A stretch of DNA of 64,000 bases from Gnetum montanum (GCA_015680685.1 MNCI01004250.1:64547-128546); one strand, 5' to 3'; shown: positions 34,920 through 46,713, numbered from the stretch's first letter. The notes: generated by a model from the letters alone, not told the origin. Numbers and translations: made by a program.

Positions 34920-36430
34920 TCTATTAGAGAGAGTTGAAAATTTTTGAGAACTTTAAGCAACAACCCCTGGAACTCAAAATGTTATTGACTAGAATGAAAT
35001 ATGTATTTTTGAAGAATAAGAAGCTAGTTATAATCAAAGCAAGACTTGCTCTAGAATAGAAAGAGATGCTATTGAAAGTAGTTAAAAGATGGTCAACAGC
35101 TTTTGCGTGGTCATATCTTGAACTCACAAGAATTGAGCCTAGGATATGCCAGCATCGCATTTACATTGACCTAGCAATGAAGCCAAAATGACATCCATAG
35201 AGATGGTTGAATCCCAAATTGAAGCAAATTGTCAAGGAGGAAATTGAGCAACTCCTCAAGGCAGGGTTCATCTATCCCATTGTGGTTAGTGAGTGGGTTA
35301 GCCCACTTGTAACTGTGCCAAAGAAAGATGGTAAGTGGTGGGTTTGCATCGATTTCAGGCTACTAAATATGAAAACCTCCAAGCATCATTTTTTGTTACC
35401 ATTTGTTGACCAGGTGATAGACACAACATTAGGGCATTGCTACTATAGCTTCCTAGATGGTTATAGTGGCTATAACCAAATTCAAATTACATTAGAGGAC
35501 TAAACAAAGATAACGTTCATGAGTCCCTTGGGGACTTTTGCATATTGGAAGATGCCATTTGGTCTATGCATTGCTCCTTCCACACTTCAACGCCTAGTCT
35601 TGTGCATCTTTTAATAGTAGATCATTAGTGGTGTAGAAGTATTCATAGATGAATTCTCCACCTATGAAGCTACATTTGAGCAAGCCTTGGACCACCTTGA
35701 GCAAGTGTTAAAATGGTGTGTTGAAACAAGCTTGTGGCTTAATTGGTAGAAAAGTCACCTCATGGCTTATGAGGGAATTGTGTTGGGGCACAAAATCTTG
35801 CAAGAAAGAATTAGGATGGATCCTAAAAAGATAAGGATCATCTAAGGAATAACCCGTTGGCCAGAAATAGTTAAAGATGTTCAATCATTCCTTGGACATA
35901 CTAGCTACTACTGGTGATTCATAGAGAATTTTTCTGAGATCGCAAAACTAGTAGTCAAGCTAACAAAGAAAGATGCTCCTTTTGTCTGGACCCTAGAATG
36001 TGAAAAAGTGTTCCAATAATTGAAAGAAACTTCAATTATAAAAACACCTAATTGGTTCATACTATTTCATATCATGACAAATACATCGAATTATGCTTTG
36101 GGAGATGTGCTAACATAGTTAGATGATAAGAAATGTCCATACTATATCCATTGTGCTAGTCAAAGCATTGTGGATGCATAATTGAACTACACCATTATAG
36201 AAAAAGAATTGATGGCAGTGTTGTTTGCTCTAGAGAAGTTTAACCATTATGTGCTTGGATACAAGGTGTTTATGCACATTGATCATAGTTCCATATGCTT
36301 CTCAATGAACAAGCCAATGGTGAGCCCCCTATCATACGATGGCTAGTGATCTTGTAGGAATTTGATCTTACAATGGTAGATCTAAAGGACATTGAGAATG
36401 CGATCATTGATCGCTTGTCTTAGCTGTGAT
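34920..36430 (+). pseudogene. Outer element reverse transcriptase and RNase H
   Basis: An open frame at 35207-35503 gives MNPKLKQIVKEEIEQLLKAG, then VSEWVSPLVTVPKKDGKW and DFRLLN...PFVDQVID, standard gypsy RT blocks 1-3. The catalytic box reads FIDE at 35642-35653 (second Asp changed to Glu). Downstream is FLGHTSYYW.FIENFSEIAK, the RT thumb/connection. RNase H reads NYTIIEKELMAVLFALEKF and MHIDHSSICFSMNKPMV. Stops and the FIDE change show it is dead. Confidence 0.85.
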
Positions 36431-36599
36431 GTAATAACAAAGAGGACCAAAGCCCATTATCTAATCCATTTCCTAATGAAATCCTCTTTGCTAAGGCTAT
36501 AACTGAACAAATGTCCAATAGGCCAAAATTGTATAATAACATTCTCACCTATCTTCTCACTCAAGATATTCCACAAGGGTTGGATCACTCAAGGAAACA

Positions 36600-37760
36600 T
36601 TAGTTTCTTCACTAGGTAAAGCACTTCATGGAGATCAATGGACACCTCTACAAGGTATGTGTTGATGGCCTAGTTCGTTGGTGTATCCCTAATGTTGATT
36701 AACTATGCATTCTCCAAGATGCTGATGAAGGTCTTTGTAGAGGAAACTATGTTGGGAGATGCATGGCCATTAATATCCTAATGGTAGGGTACTATTGGCC
36801 AACACTCTTTAGGAATGCTCATCGGTTCATCCACTCTTGTGAATGATGCCAACAAGATGGTGGAATGACTACTCGAATGGAGGGACCTCAATAATGGATT
36901 TAACCATTAGAACCATTTGACATCTGGGGCATTAATTTCATGGGTCCCATCACACCCATGTTAAATGAAAAGGCGTACATCATAGTCACTGTTGACTATG
37001 GTAAAGAATGGGTAGAAGCAGCAATCATCATTGACTGTACATCCTCTACTACTACTCGATTTGTATAACAAAACGTTGTAAACATGTTTGGTATGCCATG
37101 TGCATTAATTTCTAACAATAGAGCTCATTTTACAAGCACTACTTTTTGAAAGCTTATGCAACGCTTGGGGGATTGAACACAAACTCATAACACCTTATCA
37201 TCCCGAAGCTAATGGTCAAGCTAAGGTTACTAATAGGGAAATCACAAGAATACTAACAGGATTGTTAGCAAGTATAGGAAGCACTAGAGCACAAAACTAA
37301 ATGATGCCCTTTGGGCCTATCGCTCAACTTGGAAACTTCCTATGAGATACTCTCCCTATGAGCTTGTGTATGGAAAACTACCAATACTTCCTATTCAATC
37401 GTAAATCCATACACTTTTAACGACTTGTGACCTTGACCTTGACTTAAGTCTAGCCCAAAAAGAAAAACTAATGAATCTCAACCTACTAGATGAAAATCGA
37501 TTAGTAGCCTTATCATCTAATGAGTTGCACAAGGCCTATAACAAAAAGTGACATGACCTAAAAATTAGAAAAGTCAAATTTTAATAAGGAGAGAAGGTTC
37601 TTTACTAGAACCCCACACATGTACCACAATGAACTAAGTTTCAAACATTGTGGGAAGGACCTTTCATCATTTATGAAACTTTTTCTTTAAGGGCCATGAT
37701 GGTCAATAATCTTGAGAGCATAAATAAGAAATAGCTGGTCAACATCCAATAAATTAAACC
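36600..37760 (+). pseudogene. Outer element integrase
   Basis: Zinc region DEGLCRGNYVGRCMAINIL and FIHSCE.CQQ: the first His of HHCC is not visible, and one Cys is a stop. Core: GINFMGPI with Asp changed to Asn at 36934-36936, then ALISNNRAHF with a second Asp-to-Asn change at 37114-37116. The C-terminal region reads YRSTWKLPMRYSPYELVYG and FQTLWEGPFIIYETF. Losing two catalytic acids through G-to-A type changes fits methylation-driven decay. Confidence 0.85.
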
Positions 37761-37848
37761 TTTCCATGAGCATATGTTAGATAACACAATAAGCACCTCA
37801 TCTGATGGACAACGATGTTCCATATTTAGGATCTCCTCCTTTTAACTT

Positions 37849-37859
37849 AGTCATGGGGG
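37849..37859 (+). promoter_or_regulatory. Internal PPT-like site of outer element
   Basis: AGTCATGGGGG just after the integrase region, identical to the terminal PPT at 39859-39869, 2.0 kb downstream. Confidence 0.6.
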
Positions 37860-37869
37860 ATATGGCCAA

Positions 37870-39856
37870 CCATGCTAACCATTCAAGTGGCTTCTCAGTT
37901 TTTCAACTTTTTTGTTTTACACATTTTTCATTTTACAACTTTTTGTCTTACATGTTCTTTATTTTACATCTTTTTTTTATGTTATTAATATTTTCTAATT
38001 TTTTTTACACCATCATTAGTACATTTGACATTTCTTGAATAGTTTATACTTTCTTCTATATTTTCTTTTATTTGGTATAATTTTATAACTTTTTCTTAAT
38101 AAGTGTCAAGTACATTGGTAATGCGTACTTGATAGTGTTATGTACTATTTTTGTTATTTGATTGTTGGTGTTTGGTTCCTGGCTTTGAATTTCATTATGA
38201 ATAATTAGGACATGGTTTCTTTTTCATGTAATAGGTAGTGAGTCCACAACATCCACCCATCCACACACTCTATGATTTTCCTTATTTTGGGAACATGTAG
38301 TTCTTTTTCTTTTTCATTAATCAAACTTTAATAAATTTGTGACTTTGGTAGTTTCTAGAATTGGAAAAGATTCAAAGGTTTGATTAGGGTGTAGCTTCAA
38401 GGGGATTTGGTATTCTTTGTGCTTTTCTATTTGACTAGGTGCATGTGTATTTCTATGATTTTCTTATTGTTTCATGCCAATAATAAAGGAAGTTGAATAA
38501 GTCCTTGCATGGTGTGGTTTTCATTAAAAAAAATGATAAGAGTTCAAATCACATACCTTGGAAAAAATAAATGCATGTGTCATTCCATGGTGTGGTTCCT
38601 ATTTCAAAAAAAAATGAAAAGAAAAAAACATAATTGGAATTTAAAGCACATCCATTAGATAGAATCAATGGGCTACAAGCATAGGTTATGGGACTCGTCT
38701 CCTATAACTAAAGCCCTTCTTCACTTCCTACTTCTTCTTTACTTTGGAATGGTGGTTGTTCTATAGGAGCACTCTTGTGTCTCAGGGGATGGATTAGTCT
38801 TAGAATGTCGATGTGAAGTCATTGAATGTGGTCGATTTTGGTCCGGACTAAGGATGGATCCTATCAAGTAATTTAACCACAAAATTCATAATGACTTTAT
38901 GTGACTATAATTAGGAACTCCATTTCACTCTCTCTCTCTCATCCATCTATGCTTTCCATGTTTCACCTCACTATCAGTTTCATGTTTTAGCTCAATGTCC
39001 TGGTTTGATGTGTCAGAATTCTTAGTTAGTTTCTTTTGGGTTTTGTACTTAACTTCTATAACCATTCATCATCTACAGAGCCCACAGAATCTTTGGTTTG
39101 AAGTTATGCAAGGGCATAAAATGGCTATGCCTACTTTGGGGAGAACCCACTTGCATATCTTTTGGTTGGGTTAGTTAAGTTCTTTACTTGTAGATATTTT
39201 TATAATTAAATTCTTTTTGTTTACCCCATCAATGACATCAGATTGTATACATCTTTACAATAGTTTTTAGTGAATTATTATTTTCATTGTTTTCAATTCT
39301 TATACCCTCTTCAAACATTCCCTTGTGCTAAACCTTTTTAAATTTAATGGACAACTTAATTTAATTAACCCTATTTGTCAACCTTCCTGCTAACACTACT
39401 TAAGGAACCAATCAACCACAATCACAACCTAGCTGAGTGTAACCACCAACAAGACAAGGCATTTAACAGTTATGTGTTACACATTGCATACTAATTCATG
39501 ATTCTATTGTGATTGCAGTGGGAAGCATGGACTGGAAGTGGGACTATCTTCACCAAGGATGATGCAGCAGTACCACACAATGAGGATTGTTCATGATCAT
39601 TGGAACTTTTTTCTCTGTCTCTCATTCTTTTGCTGCTAAGAGGTGTTGGATGTTAATATTCTCCAGTGTGTTCACTCTTCTCATGAATACCCAATGTTGT
39701 AAAAAGTATAATTCTATACACCTAGGCACTTAGAGTTTGTATGTCTGTTTCATTTGAGTTAGTTTGTGATCTTAATCAATAATCCCATACCAACCCAATA
39801 TATTGTGTTGTAAAAAACTTGTTCCTCCTCTTCTTCACTTGAGGATGAGTTTTCAT
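37870..39856 (+). other. 3' non-coding tract of outer element
   Basis: About 2 kb between integrase and PPT without an intact frame. It begins with T-rich TTTTACAxxTTTTT repeats and has a short CT microsatellite at about 38927-38940. It shares blocks with the equivalent tracts at 50850-52785 (minus) and 61880-63985 (plus), including GGATGGxTTAGxC and TGGGGAGxACCCA. In Athila-type elements an env-like frame can lie here. None is recognisable. Confidence 0.6.
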
Positions 39857-39858
39857 TT

Positions 39859-39871
39859 AGTCATGGGGGTA
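39859..39871 (+). promoter_or_regulatory. Polypurine tract of outer element
   Basis: AGTCATGGGGGTA immediately before the 3' LTR. It primes plus-strand synthesis. Preceded by GAGGATGAGTTTTCATTT, the conserved pre-PPT block of this family. Confidence 0.85.
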
Positions 39872-40192
39872 TGATGAATCACCATTTTGTGTTGGTCGTG
39901 ACGTTGGGGCCTCGAACTGACATTGGGTATTTGACATTGGGGATATATTCCCCAAGTCTATATATACCACATGTAGGCTTCTGTTTTAAGTTAGTTTTGA
40001 AGTTTTAGTTTTAGTTTTCAAGGAAGGTAATACTACTTTATAGTTTATTTTGTTCAAAGTTAGAATATTTCCTAAGTGCCCATAGAAGGAGTCTAAAGCA
40101 TGTAGGATTCTTTGTCTGAGCACTTTCCTAGATCACACACAATGCCTTAGTGATTTGTATGGTTGGGCGTAGGGGTGCCTCGCTGCTCATCA
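39872..40192 (+). repeat. 3' LTR of outer element, internally deleted
   Basis: 321 bp, TGATGAATCACC to TGCTCATCA. It follows the 5' LTR for about 230 bp (to TTTGTCTGAGCACT...), then jumps to the last ~75 bp, so about 500 bp are missing relative to 21913-22746. TSD ACCAC follows. Confidence 0.9.
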
Positions 40193-40197
40193 ACCAC

Positions 40198-41483
40198 TAT
40201 CAACAATAAGAGGATTCATCTTTAGCAGATTTTTGAAAACCTCTGTAATTTTGGAAACTTTGATGTTTTTCCAATATTTTTGTCATTTTGTAATACATCC
40301 ACTAGAATAAAATTTTGTAACACAACACTCTAATTTTGTAATGGTAGCTAGTCTAGTCTTGGTTACCCCACAATTCTTGTAATGAAACTTTGTTGACTTA
40401 TATATANCGGTTACCCCACAATTCTTGTAATGAAACTTTGTTGACTTATATATAACTCAAGGATGAGTTTTTAGTTAGATATGAAGGTATGATGAGATGT
40501 GATATATCAAGTAGCTTTGTCGATGCATCCCTATCAATGAAGCTTTGTCAACGCATCTTAGATGTGTTGACACATATGTATGGATGAAAATGCATAGATG
40601 CATTAATGGGCAACACATTTTACATGAGTCGACATAGCCTCGTCGATGCATCCTCATTGATGCATCCTCGTAGTTGTAGCTAAATGTGTTAACACATCTT
40701 TGTTGACCCAATGCCTATATTTTCCTATAAATATGTTAGCACTTGCCCATGTATTTAGTACCATTTTGGTTAGTAATGTAGTTAGACTCTTTGCAATTTT
40801 CTCCTATAATCCTAGCAAACAATTAGTGAGTGCCTATAGTGTGGATTTGAGTCAGTTGTACGATGTCTTATTCAAATGGCATTGTACTTAGACACATTCC
40901 ATGAACAACAATAAGATTGAGATAGATTCATATCCATTGCAGCACTTTGACTTAGAATAGATTTACTTTCAATGCAATTTACTTTCTATGTATTTAGTTA
41001 ACATTTACATTTCTCTACATGATTAATTAGTTGGTAGAATGAGTGCGAACAATTTTGAGCATAAACACGTATTTTCTTGGTAATCCCAGCAACATTATTG
41101 TTTAGTTCGCCTAGTAGCATAATACTTGGTAATCCCAATAGTGAGTACATGAGTTTAGGACGTGTACAACAAGCTAGGAACGAACACTCATCACCCTTAG
41201 GATAGTTTAGGATTTATCATTTTATTATTAATTAGATTAAATAATTAATTTCTACATGATTATTTAGTCAGCTTAAGGATCACACAACATCAATAATCAT
41301 ATGCCTCACACTGAATTAAACCATATGTGACAAAGCTACCACTAGTCCAGGTGGGAAGATAATGATGTGTGATCAATGCTTAACAATTTAGAAGCTATAG
41401 TAGTTCCATCCCCAGAAATCTACCAGATTGCACATAAATGCTTGTGATTCGTATGGTTAGGCGTAGGAGGTACCCACTGCTTA
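40198..41483 (+). mobile_element. 3' end of a third, older Athila-like element (host of the outer element)
   Basis: 40198-40489 is the end of an internal region: TTGTAATGAAACTTTG, then CTCAAGGATGAGTTTTTAG and a worn PPT (GATATGAAGGTA). A divergent LTR follows, starting TGATGAGATGTG at 40490 and ending near 41483 with GGCGTAGGAGGTACCCACTGCT. It keeps the CTTGGTAATCCCAGCAAC block common to these LTRs and has a TATA-like CCTATAAATATG at about 40728. No PBS follows, consistent with a 3' LTR. The outer element is inserted about 300 bp upstream of this LTR. Confidence 0.75.
40361..40454. repeat. 46-bp exact duplication around a single N
   Basis: 40361-40406 and 40409-40454 are identical, with N at 40407 and one base between. 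Probable uncollapsed contig overlap. Confidence 0.9.
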
Positions 41484-42300
41484 TTTCTTAGTATTTTTAA
41501 TTTTTTAAATTTCGAGAGTTCTTTTAGAATTTTGTTTTTAGTTGTTTGTATGGTAATTTCCTTTTGTATTGACATGAAGTTCATGGTTTTGTAAGTTTCA
41601 CACATCATGAAGTTACAATCATTCATTCCACATTATCAACTTGGAGCATTCCATTTATAATAATCAATAAGACCACTTCAATCATTCCTGTAATTTCTGT
41701 TTAATACTTACAACATTAACAACTTTTCATAAATCATTATGATAGCCAAGCCTTGAATGTATGATAAAGGACCAAAAAAGAATGAAAATAATGTGATATC
41801 AAGGGTATTTGTTGACTCTATGACACATTATTATGAAATTTTATTATTGAAGTCTTCCTTCTTTTTTGGTTTTAGATTATTTAAATTTATAACAAGTTCT
41901 TTTAATTTTTATAATCTCTAGTTTTAAACCAAGGCATATAACTTCTTGGTCACATTACATAGAAATCTTTTATTTCATTTTTAAAATTTTCTATTTTATA
42001 TTAAAGCATATCACTTATTAATTAAGGCATATGCTACATTTACTAAATAAAAAGTCTTAAGGCCTTACTTTGAAATATTGAAGCACTATGGAAAACAGAA
42101 ACGAATGAAATCCATTTTAATTAGTTCTTATTTTAGTTCTATTCTTAACTTTCCATTTTCCTTCCTCGATTTGAAATATGATGATTTCAAAGATATTCAT
42201 GGAAACTCTCCATCATGGAATTAGACCAATATGACAGAAAACATAATTTTATATACATTTACATAGATATCACGATGAATTACCCTAAAACACCACATGA
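41484..42300. other. AT-rich stretch with no recognised gene
   Basis: No domain, LTR end or splice-supported exon seen. The only open frames are short and A/T-driven. Confidence 0.5.
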
Positions 42301-42309
42301 CATTATGCA

Positions 42310-42966
42310 TAATTGTTCTGCTTCGCTCTGCACCTGTGGTTTTTCTGTTCGCCTCCAACGCAAGCCGTTCTGGACGCAGTGGAAACAGCTCTAGTATTTC
42401 TTTATGCTTCTCCTCCACTGAATGCACCAGCTCTGTCTGCTATCATCACAACACATTATAATCGTGGACGAAAACGAAGCTTGAAAGCCAAGAACATGAA
42501 ATCCGGAGAATTCTGGGGTTTAGAATTTAAGAACAGGAATGGTGCTGCTGCAAGTAAAAGCAAAACAGTTTGCTTTAAATAACGCAGAAGTTCAAAGTCT
42601 AATCCCGCCATGGAAGATGTACTGGCAGTGGCAGAGTCAGGATCAGAATGGGTCGAATCGGTGTTATGTATTGAGTGACATGCAGGCAGGCTGATGAAAG
42701 CCATTACTGTAATACGGGATATAATTATATAAAGAAATTCTGCAACAGAACTACATGCTTTACATTGAATTAACTGCAAAAGATCTCGAGGGAACTGATG
42801 CAAAAACTTCTGCTTCGAATTGGAACTTATGTTTCAGGGTCGGTTGTAAAAGTCTTAAAACGTTGGCGGCCGAGTCGGGTTAAGACATAAGTCGGAAAAA
42901 TCATTTACAAGCAGTTGATTTATTCACAATAGTTAAGTGCCTGGTTGGTTCAATTGCTTGATACAT
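42310..42966. other. GC-richer, possibly low-copy segment; candidate host-gene 5' region
   Basis: This stretch is noticeably richer in G+C than its neighbours and resembles no repeat in the window. Frames are open on both strands: plus 42313-42582 (89 codons) and minus 42803-42456 (115 codons, with a Ser/Thr/Asp-rich then Leu/Ala-rich part). A short plus frame at 42610 begins MEDVLAVAESGSEWVES and closes after 22 codons, close to possible GT donors. None matches a protein I recognise. It could be a promoter/first-exon region, with the copia insertion at 42972 in its first intron. Tentative. Confidence 0.25.
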
Positions 42967-42971
42967 GTATT

Positions 42972-43393
42972 TGTTGGCCATAGTTATCATGATAAATTAA
43001 GGTCATGGTTATCATGCTAAAATTTGGCTATGGTTATCATTCTAAAATCCAGCTATGGTTATTAAAATAGCAGGTGGTTATCATTAGTTATTTAAGGGTC
43101 CCTTCACCAATATAAAAGGGACCTCCCTCACCTCACTTCAATTCAGATCAATGACATACTTCCCCTTTCCATCCCACTCTTATATTCTTTTTCTATTGCA
43201 TGAGAGAGAGGCTTCTTCTTGTTGTCTCCTTGTGATGAAGACAGAAGGTTTTAATCCTCATTTTTGATAATAAGATCCTTCTACATTTGCTCGTGGTTTT
43301 TTCCCACTTTGGGGTTTTTTCCACGTAAAAGATTCATGTCTATTGCTCTTTATTTTCATCTCATTTCATATTTTGCTGCCAGATGTGCTAACA
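42972..43393 (+). repeat. 5' LTR of copia element
   Basis: 422 bp. The promoter TATAAAAG is at 43111-43118. Upstream, U3 carries four or more tandem-like copies of a TGGTTATCATG(A/C)TAAAATT(T/C) unit (42980-43095), likely enhancer repeats. Confidence 0.95.
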
Positions 43394-43394
43394 A

Positions 43395-43406
43395 TGGTAT
43401 CAGAGC
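43395..43406 (+). promoter_or_regulatory. Copia primer-binding site (initiator tRNA-Met)
   Basis: TGGTATCAGAGC, 1 nt after the LTR: an exact match to the standard plant copia PBS. Confidence 0.95.
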
Positions 43407-43461
43407 CACCATGTTCATAGTTTGTGGAAGTGTTGTAGATCATGCATAGAAATTTTACAAA

Positions 43462-44370
43462 ATGGCTGAAAAATATGAAATATAAAAGTTCAATGGAAGC
43501 AACTTCACATTGTGGAAAATGAAGATACAAGCAATTTTGCGTAAAGATAATTGCCTGGCAGCTATTGGAGAAAGGCCACGAGAGGTCATGGATGACTAAA
43601 AGTGGAATGGAATGGAATGGATGGTAATGCTATTGTCAATTTACACTTGGCACTAGTAGATGGGGTTCTTTGAAGTATTGCAGAAAAAAAGACGACGAAG
43701 GAAATATGGGACACTTTGATGAAGTTGTATGAGGCTAAAGCACTCCACAACAAAATCTTCTTGAAGAGAAGACTTTACACTCTTCGTATGGCAGAAACCT
43801 CATTGGTAACTGACCATATCAACACCCTAAATACTTTATTTTTCTCAACTTACATCGTTGGGCAATAAAGTAGATGCAAGTGAACATGCAGAAATTCTAC
43901 TTCAAAGTCTACCTGATTCATATGATCAACTCATCATCAACTTGATCAACAATGTCCTTATGGATGCTCTTGTCTTCGACAAGGTGGTAGTTACAATTCT
44001 TGAAGAAGAAAGTTGGTGCAAGAACAAGGAAGATAGATTGGCAAACAGGGGGGAGGCCTTAACAATGATGAGAGGGAGATCCATGGAATGTGATTCAAAT
44101 TGGAACCAAATTCATGGTAGATCCAAGTCAAGAAGTAAAAAAGAAAAACATTACTTGCTACAACTATGGCAAGAGAGGAGACCTGAAGAAGGAGTGTTGG
44201 AACAAGAAGAGTAATGAAAAGAATCCTCAAGAGAATGTGTCAAGTACCTCATATGATGGTGATGTTCTATACAGTGAGGCAACTATTATTGAAGGTAGAC
44301 ATAAGCTCATTGATGCTTGGATCTTGTATTTAGGAGCAACATGGCACATGACCTCTTAGAGAAAATGGTT
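43462..44370 (+). pseudogene. gag: Copia gag and protease
   Basis: ATG at 43462 opens MAEKYEI*KFNGSNFTLWKM, the usual KFDGxNFxLWK gag start. The later part is open at 43858-44214 (LQSLPDSYDQLIINL). A frameshift then leads to ITCYNYGKRGDLKKECWNKK, a CCHC knuckle with one Cys changed to Tyr and the His to Asp. The protease active site reads AWILYLGATWHMTS where WILDSGA.xH is expected, so the catalytic Asp is lost. Neither product could work. Confidence 0.88.
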
Positions 44371-44399
44371 TTATCACTACAAACCAATCTTAGAAAGAT

Positions 44400-45560
44400 A
44401 TGTGTACATGAGAAATGATCACGCTTTAAAAATTGTTGGTAGTGGTACTGTCAAAATAAAGATGTATGATGGCACTATTTGCACCATACAAGAGGTACAA
44501 CATGTGGAGGGCCTTAAGAGAAATCTACTATCTTTAGGACAACTAGATGATGTTGGGTGCAAAACTCATATAAAGAATGGGATCTTGAAGATTACCAAAG
44601 GTGTGCTTGTGGTAATGAAGTCAAAAAAGGTTGCTACAAATTTGTACATGCTTCTGGGGAACACACATCAAGTGGGAGAGTCTTTTGTTGCATTAATTAG
44701 TGTGGAAGAAAAATCAATGATGTTGTGGCATCGAAAGCTTGGTCATATGTCAGAACAAGGTTTGAAGATTCTCTCTAAATAGAGACTACTTCCTGGGCTT
44801 AATTTGATATGTTTACCATTTTGTGAGCATTGTGTTACTAGTAAGCAACATAGATTAAAATTTAGCACATCAATAGCTAAGATTAGAGGCATCTTTAACT
44901 TGATGCACTCTGATGTTTGGCAAGCACCGGTCACTTCCCTAGGAGGTGCAAGATACTTTGTGTCTTTCATTGATGATTCTCTTGGAGATGTTGGGTGTAT
45001 CCAATTAAAAGGAAAGTGGATGTCTTTTCAGTCTTGAAAGTTTTTAAAGCACGCGTAGAGCTTGAGTTCGAACAAAGGATCAAGTGTCTAAGGATAGATA
45101 ATGGAGGAGAATATACAAGTGATGAATTTAATGCTTTTTGTCAACAAGAAGGCATCAAGAGGTAGTTTACAGTAGCACACACTCCTCAACAAAATGGAAT
45201 GGTAGAACAGATGAATAAAACCTTGTTGGAAAAAACAAGATCAATGTTGAGGGTTGCAAATCTAACCAAGTCATTTTGGGCAGAAGCAGTCAATACCACC
45301 TGCTATTTAATCAATTGGTCTCCATCAACTATGATTGATCTAAAAACACCAATGAAAATGTGGACTAGTAAGCCAGCTATTTATTCTCATCTCCATACAT
45401 TTGGAAGTTTTGTGTATGTGATGTACAATGACCAAGAAAGATTGAAGTTGGACCCAAAGTCCACGAAATGTATCTTCTTAGGGTATGTTGATGGAATAAG
45501 GGGTATCACTTGTGAGATCCCACTACCCACAAGGTTGTCATCAGCAAAGATGTGATATTT
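44400..45560 (+). pseudogene. Copia integrase
   Basis: The open frame 44402-44782 ends with LWHRKLGHMSEQGLKILSK, the first half of the HHCC zinc domain. FCEHCVTSKQHR completes it after a stop. The catalytic core is present: LMHSDVW (D), LRIDNGGEYTSDEF (D), TPQQNGMVEQMNKTL (E), so all three acids remain. The C-terminal part (45199-45555) includes SFWAEAVNTTCYLIN and DPKSTKCIFLGY. A stop and a frameshift lie between. The domain is the best preserved in this element. Confidence 0.9.
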
Positions 45561-46260
45561 GCAGAATGTTTTGCAAAGGAAGGCAAAGAGAACTTGGTTT
45601 CTAGGTTGAACAAATCTCTGTATAGTCTCAAATAGGCACCAAGGTGTTTGTAGAAGAGATTTGACTCGTATATCATGAGCCTTGGGTACAATAGACTCAG
45701 TGCATAGACCCTTGTACATATTTCAAGAGGTTTGATGAATATTTCATCATTTTTCTATTGTATGTGGATGACATGTTGGTTGTAGGCCCCAACAAAGAGC
45801 AAATCCAAGAATTGAAGGCATAGTTGGCTAGGGAATTTTCTATGAAAGACTTGGGACCAGCAAACAAGATTCTAAGGATGCAAATTCACTAAGATAGAAT
45901 ATATAAGAATATTTGGCTTTCTTAGAAAAATCACTTGGGTAAGATCTTGCGACGCTTCAACATGCAAGATTGTAAGCCAATTTCTACCCCACTTCTTGTT
46001 AATTTCAAATTATCCTCCAAGATGTGTCCTAGCAATGAAGTAGAGAGGAATGAGATGTCTCAAGTACCATATGCATCAATAGTGGGAAGCCTAATGTTGA
46101 CTATGATTTGTACAAGACGAGACATTGCACAAGTAGTGGGAGCAGTCAGTCGGTACACGGAAAATCTTGGACAAGGGCATTGGAATAAATGCTCATATGG
46201 CTTAGCAAAAGAATAAGCAACATAGAATGGCAAGGTAGAAAGGATGGTGTGGAGATATGA
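45561..46260 (+). pseudogene. Copia reverse transcriptase, N-terminal half and RNase H deleted
   Basis: VVISKDVIFAE, the linker after integrase, runs within 20 codons into NKSLYSLK*APR (normally KSLYGLKQAPR), so the first half of RT is missing. LLYVDDMLVVG keeps the catalytic YVDD (45761-45772). An open frame at 45935-46216 covers MGKILRRFNMQDCKPISTPL and VGSLMLTMICTRRDIA. It ends at GHWNKC, after which RNase H is absent and the PPT follows directly. Confidence 0.88.
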
Positions 46261-46282
46261 TTGATCCACAATCAAAAACTCC

Positions 46283-46293
46283 AAGTGGGAGAT
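46283..46293 (+). promoter_or_regulatory. Copia polypurine tract
   Basis: AAGTGGGAGAT abuts the 3' LTR. AAGTGGGAGAT(T)GTTGG is the common plant copia arrangement. Confidence 0.9.
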
Positions 46294-46708
46294 TGTTGGC
46301 CATAGTTATCATGATAAATTTAGGCCATGGTTATCATGTTAAAATTTGGCTATGGTTTTCATGCTAAAATCCAACTATGGTTATTAAAATAGCAGGTGGT
46401 TATCATTAGTTATTTGAGGGTCCCTTCACCAATATAAAAGGGACCTCCCCACCTCAATTCAGATCAATGACATACATCCCCTTTCCATCCCACTCTTATA
46501 TTCTTTTTCTATTGCATGAGAGAGAGGCTTCTTCTTGTTCTCTCCTTGTGATGAAGAGAGAAGGGTGTAATCCCTATTTTTGATAATAAGATCCTTTTAC
46601 ATTTGCCTGTGGTTTTTTCCCACTTTGGGGTTTTTCCACTTAAAAGATTCGTGTCCATTGCTCTTTATTTTCATCTCATTTCATATTTTGCTGCCAGATG
46701 TGCTAACA
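46294..46708 (+). repeat. 3' LTR of copia element
   Basis: 415 bp. It lacks 7 bases of the 5' LTR (about 6 in the CTCACCTC region, 1 in a T run). Confidence 0.95.
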
Positions 46709-46713
46709 GTATT

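Larger units (their letters stand above)
21913..40192 (+). mobile_element. Outer Athila-like Ty3/gypsy element, split by a nested element
   Basis: Both ends start TGAT(G/T)AATCACCATTTTG and finish CTCATCA. Flanks ACCAT (21908-21912) and ACCAC (40193-40197) agree at 4 of 5 bases, a slightly worn TSD. With the insertion at 24567-33247 removed it is about 9.6 kb: LTR, tRNA-Asp PBS, gag, protease, RT, RNase H, integrase, a 2-kb 3' non-coding tract, PPT, LTR. That order (RT before integrase) is Ty3/gypsy. The tRNA-Asp primer and the long 3' tract point to the Athila/Tat side of the family. All genes are broken by stops, and three catalytic Asp codons now read Asn. Confidence 0.92.
42972..46708 (+). 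mobile_element. Ty1/copia retrotransposon, internally deleted, perfect TSD
   Basis: LTRs 42972-43393 and 46294-46708 start TGTTGGCC and end GCTAACA. TSD GTATT is identical at 42967-42971 and 46709-46713. A PBS for initiator tRNA-Met follows the 5' LTR. The domain order gag, protease, integrase, RT is copia. At 3.7 kb it is over 1 kb short of the usual ~5 kb: the N-terminal half of RT and all of RNase H are missing. The LTRs differ at about 20 positions in 415 (hand count, ~5%) plus two small indels, so it is younger than most gypsy copies here. Confidence 0.96.

Noticed and set aside
40361-40454. Biological tandem repeat
   Set aside because: It is an exact 46-bp copy pair separated by an N, matching the pattern at 62682-62777. 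An assembly join is more likely.
42456-42803. 115-codon minus-strand open frame as a gene
   Set aside because: Low-complexity Ser/Ala/Leu composition, no known domain, and an equally open plus frame overlaps it. Kept only as part of a tentative GC-rich segment.
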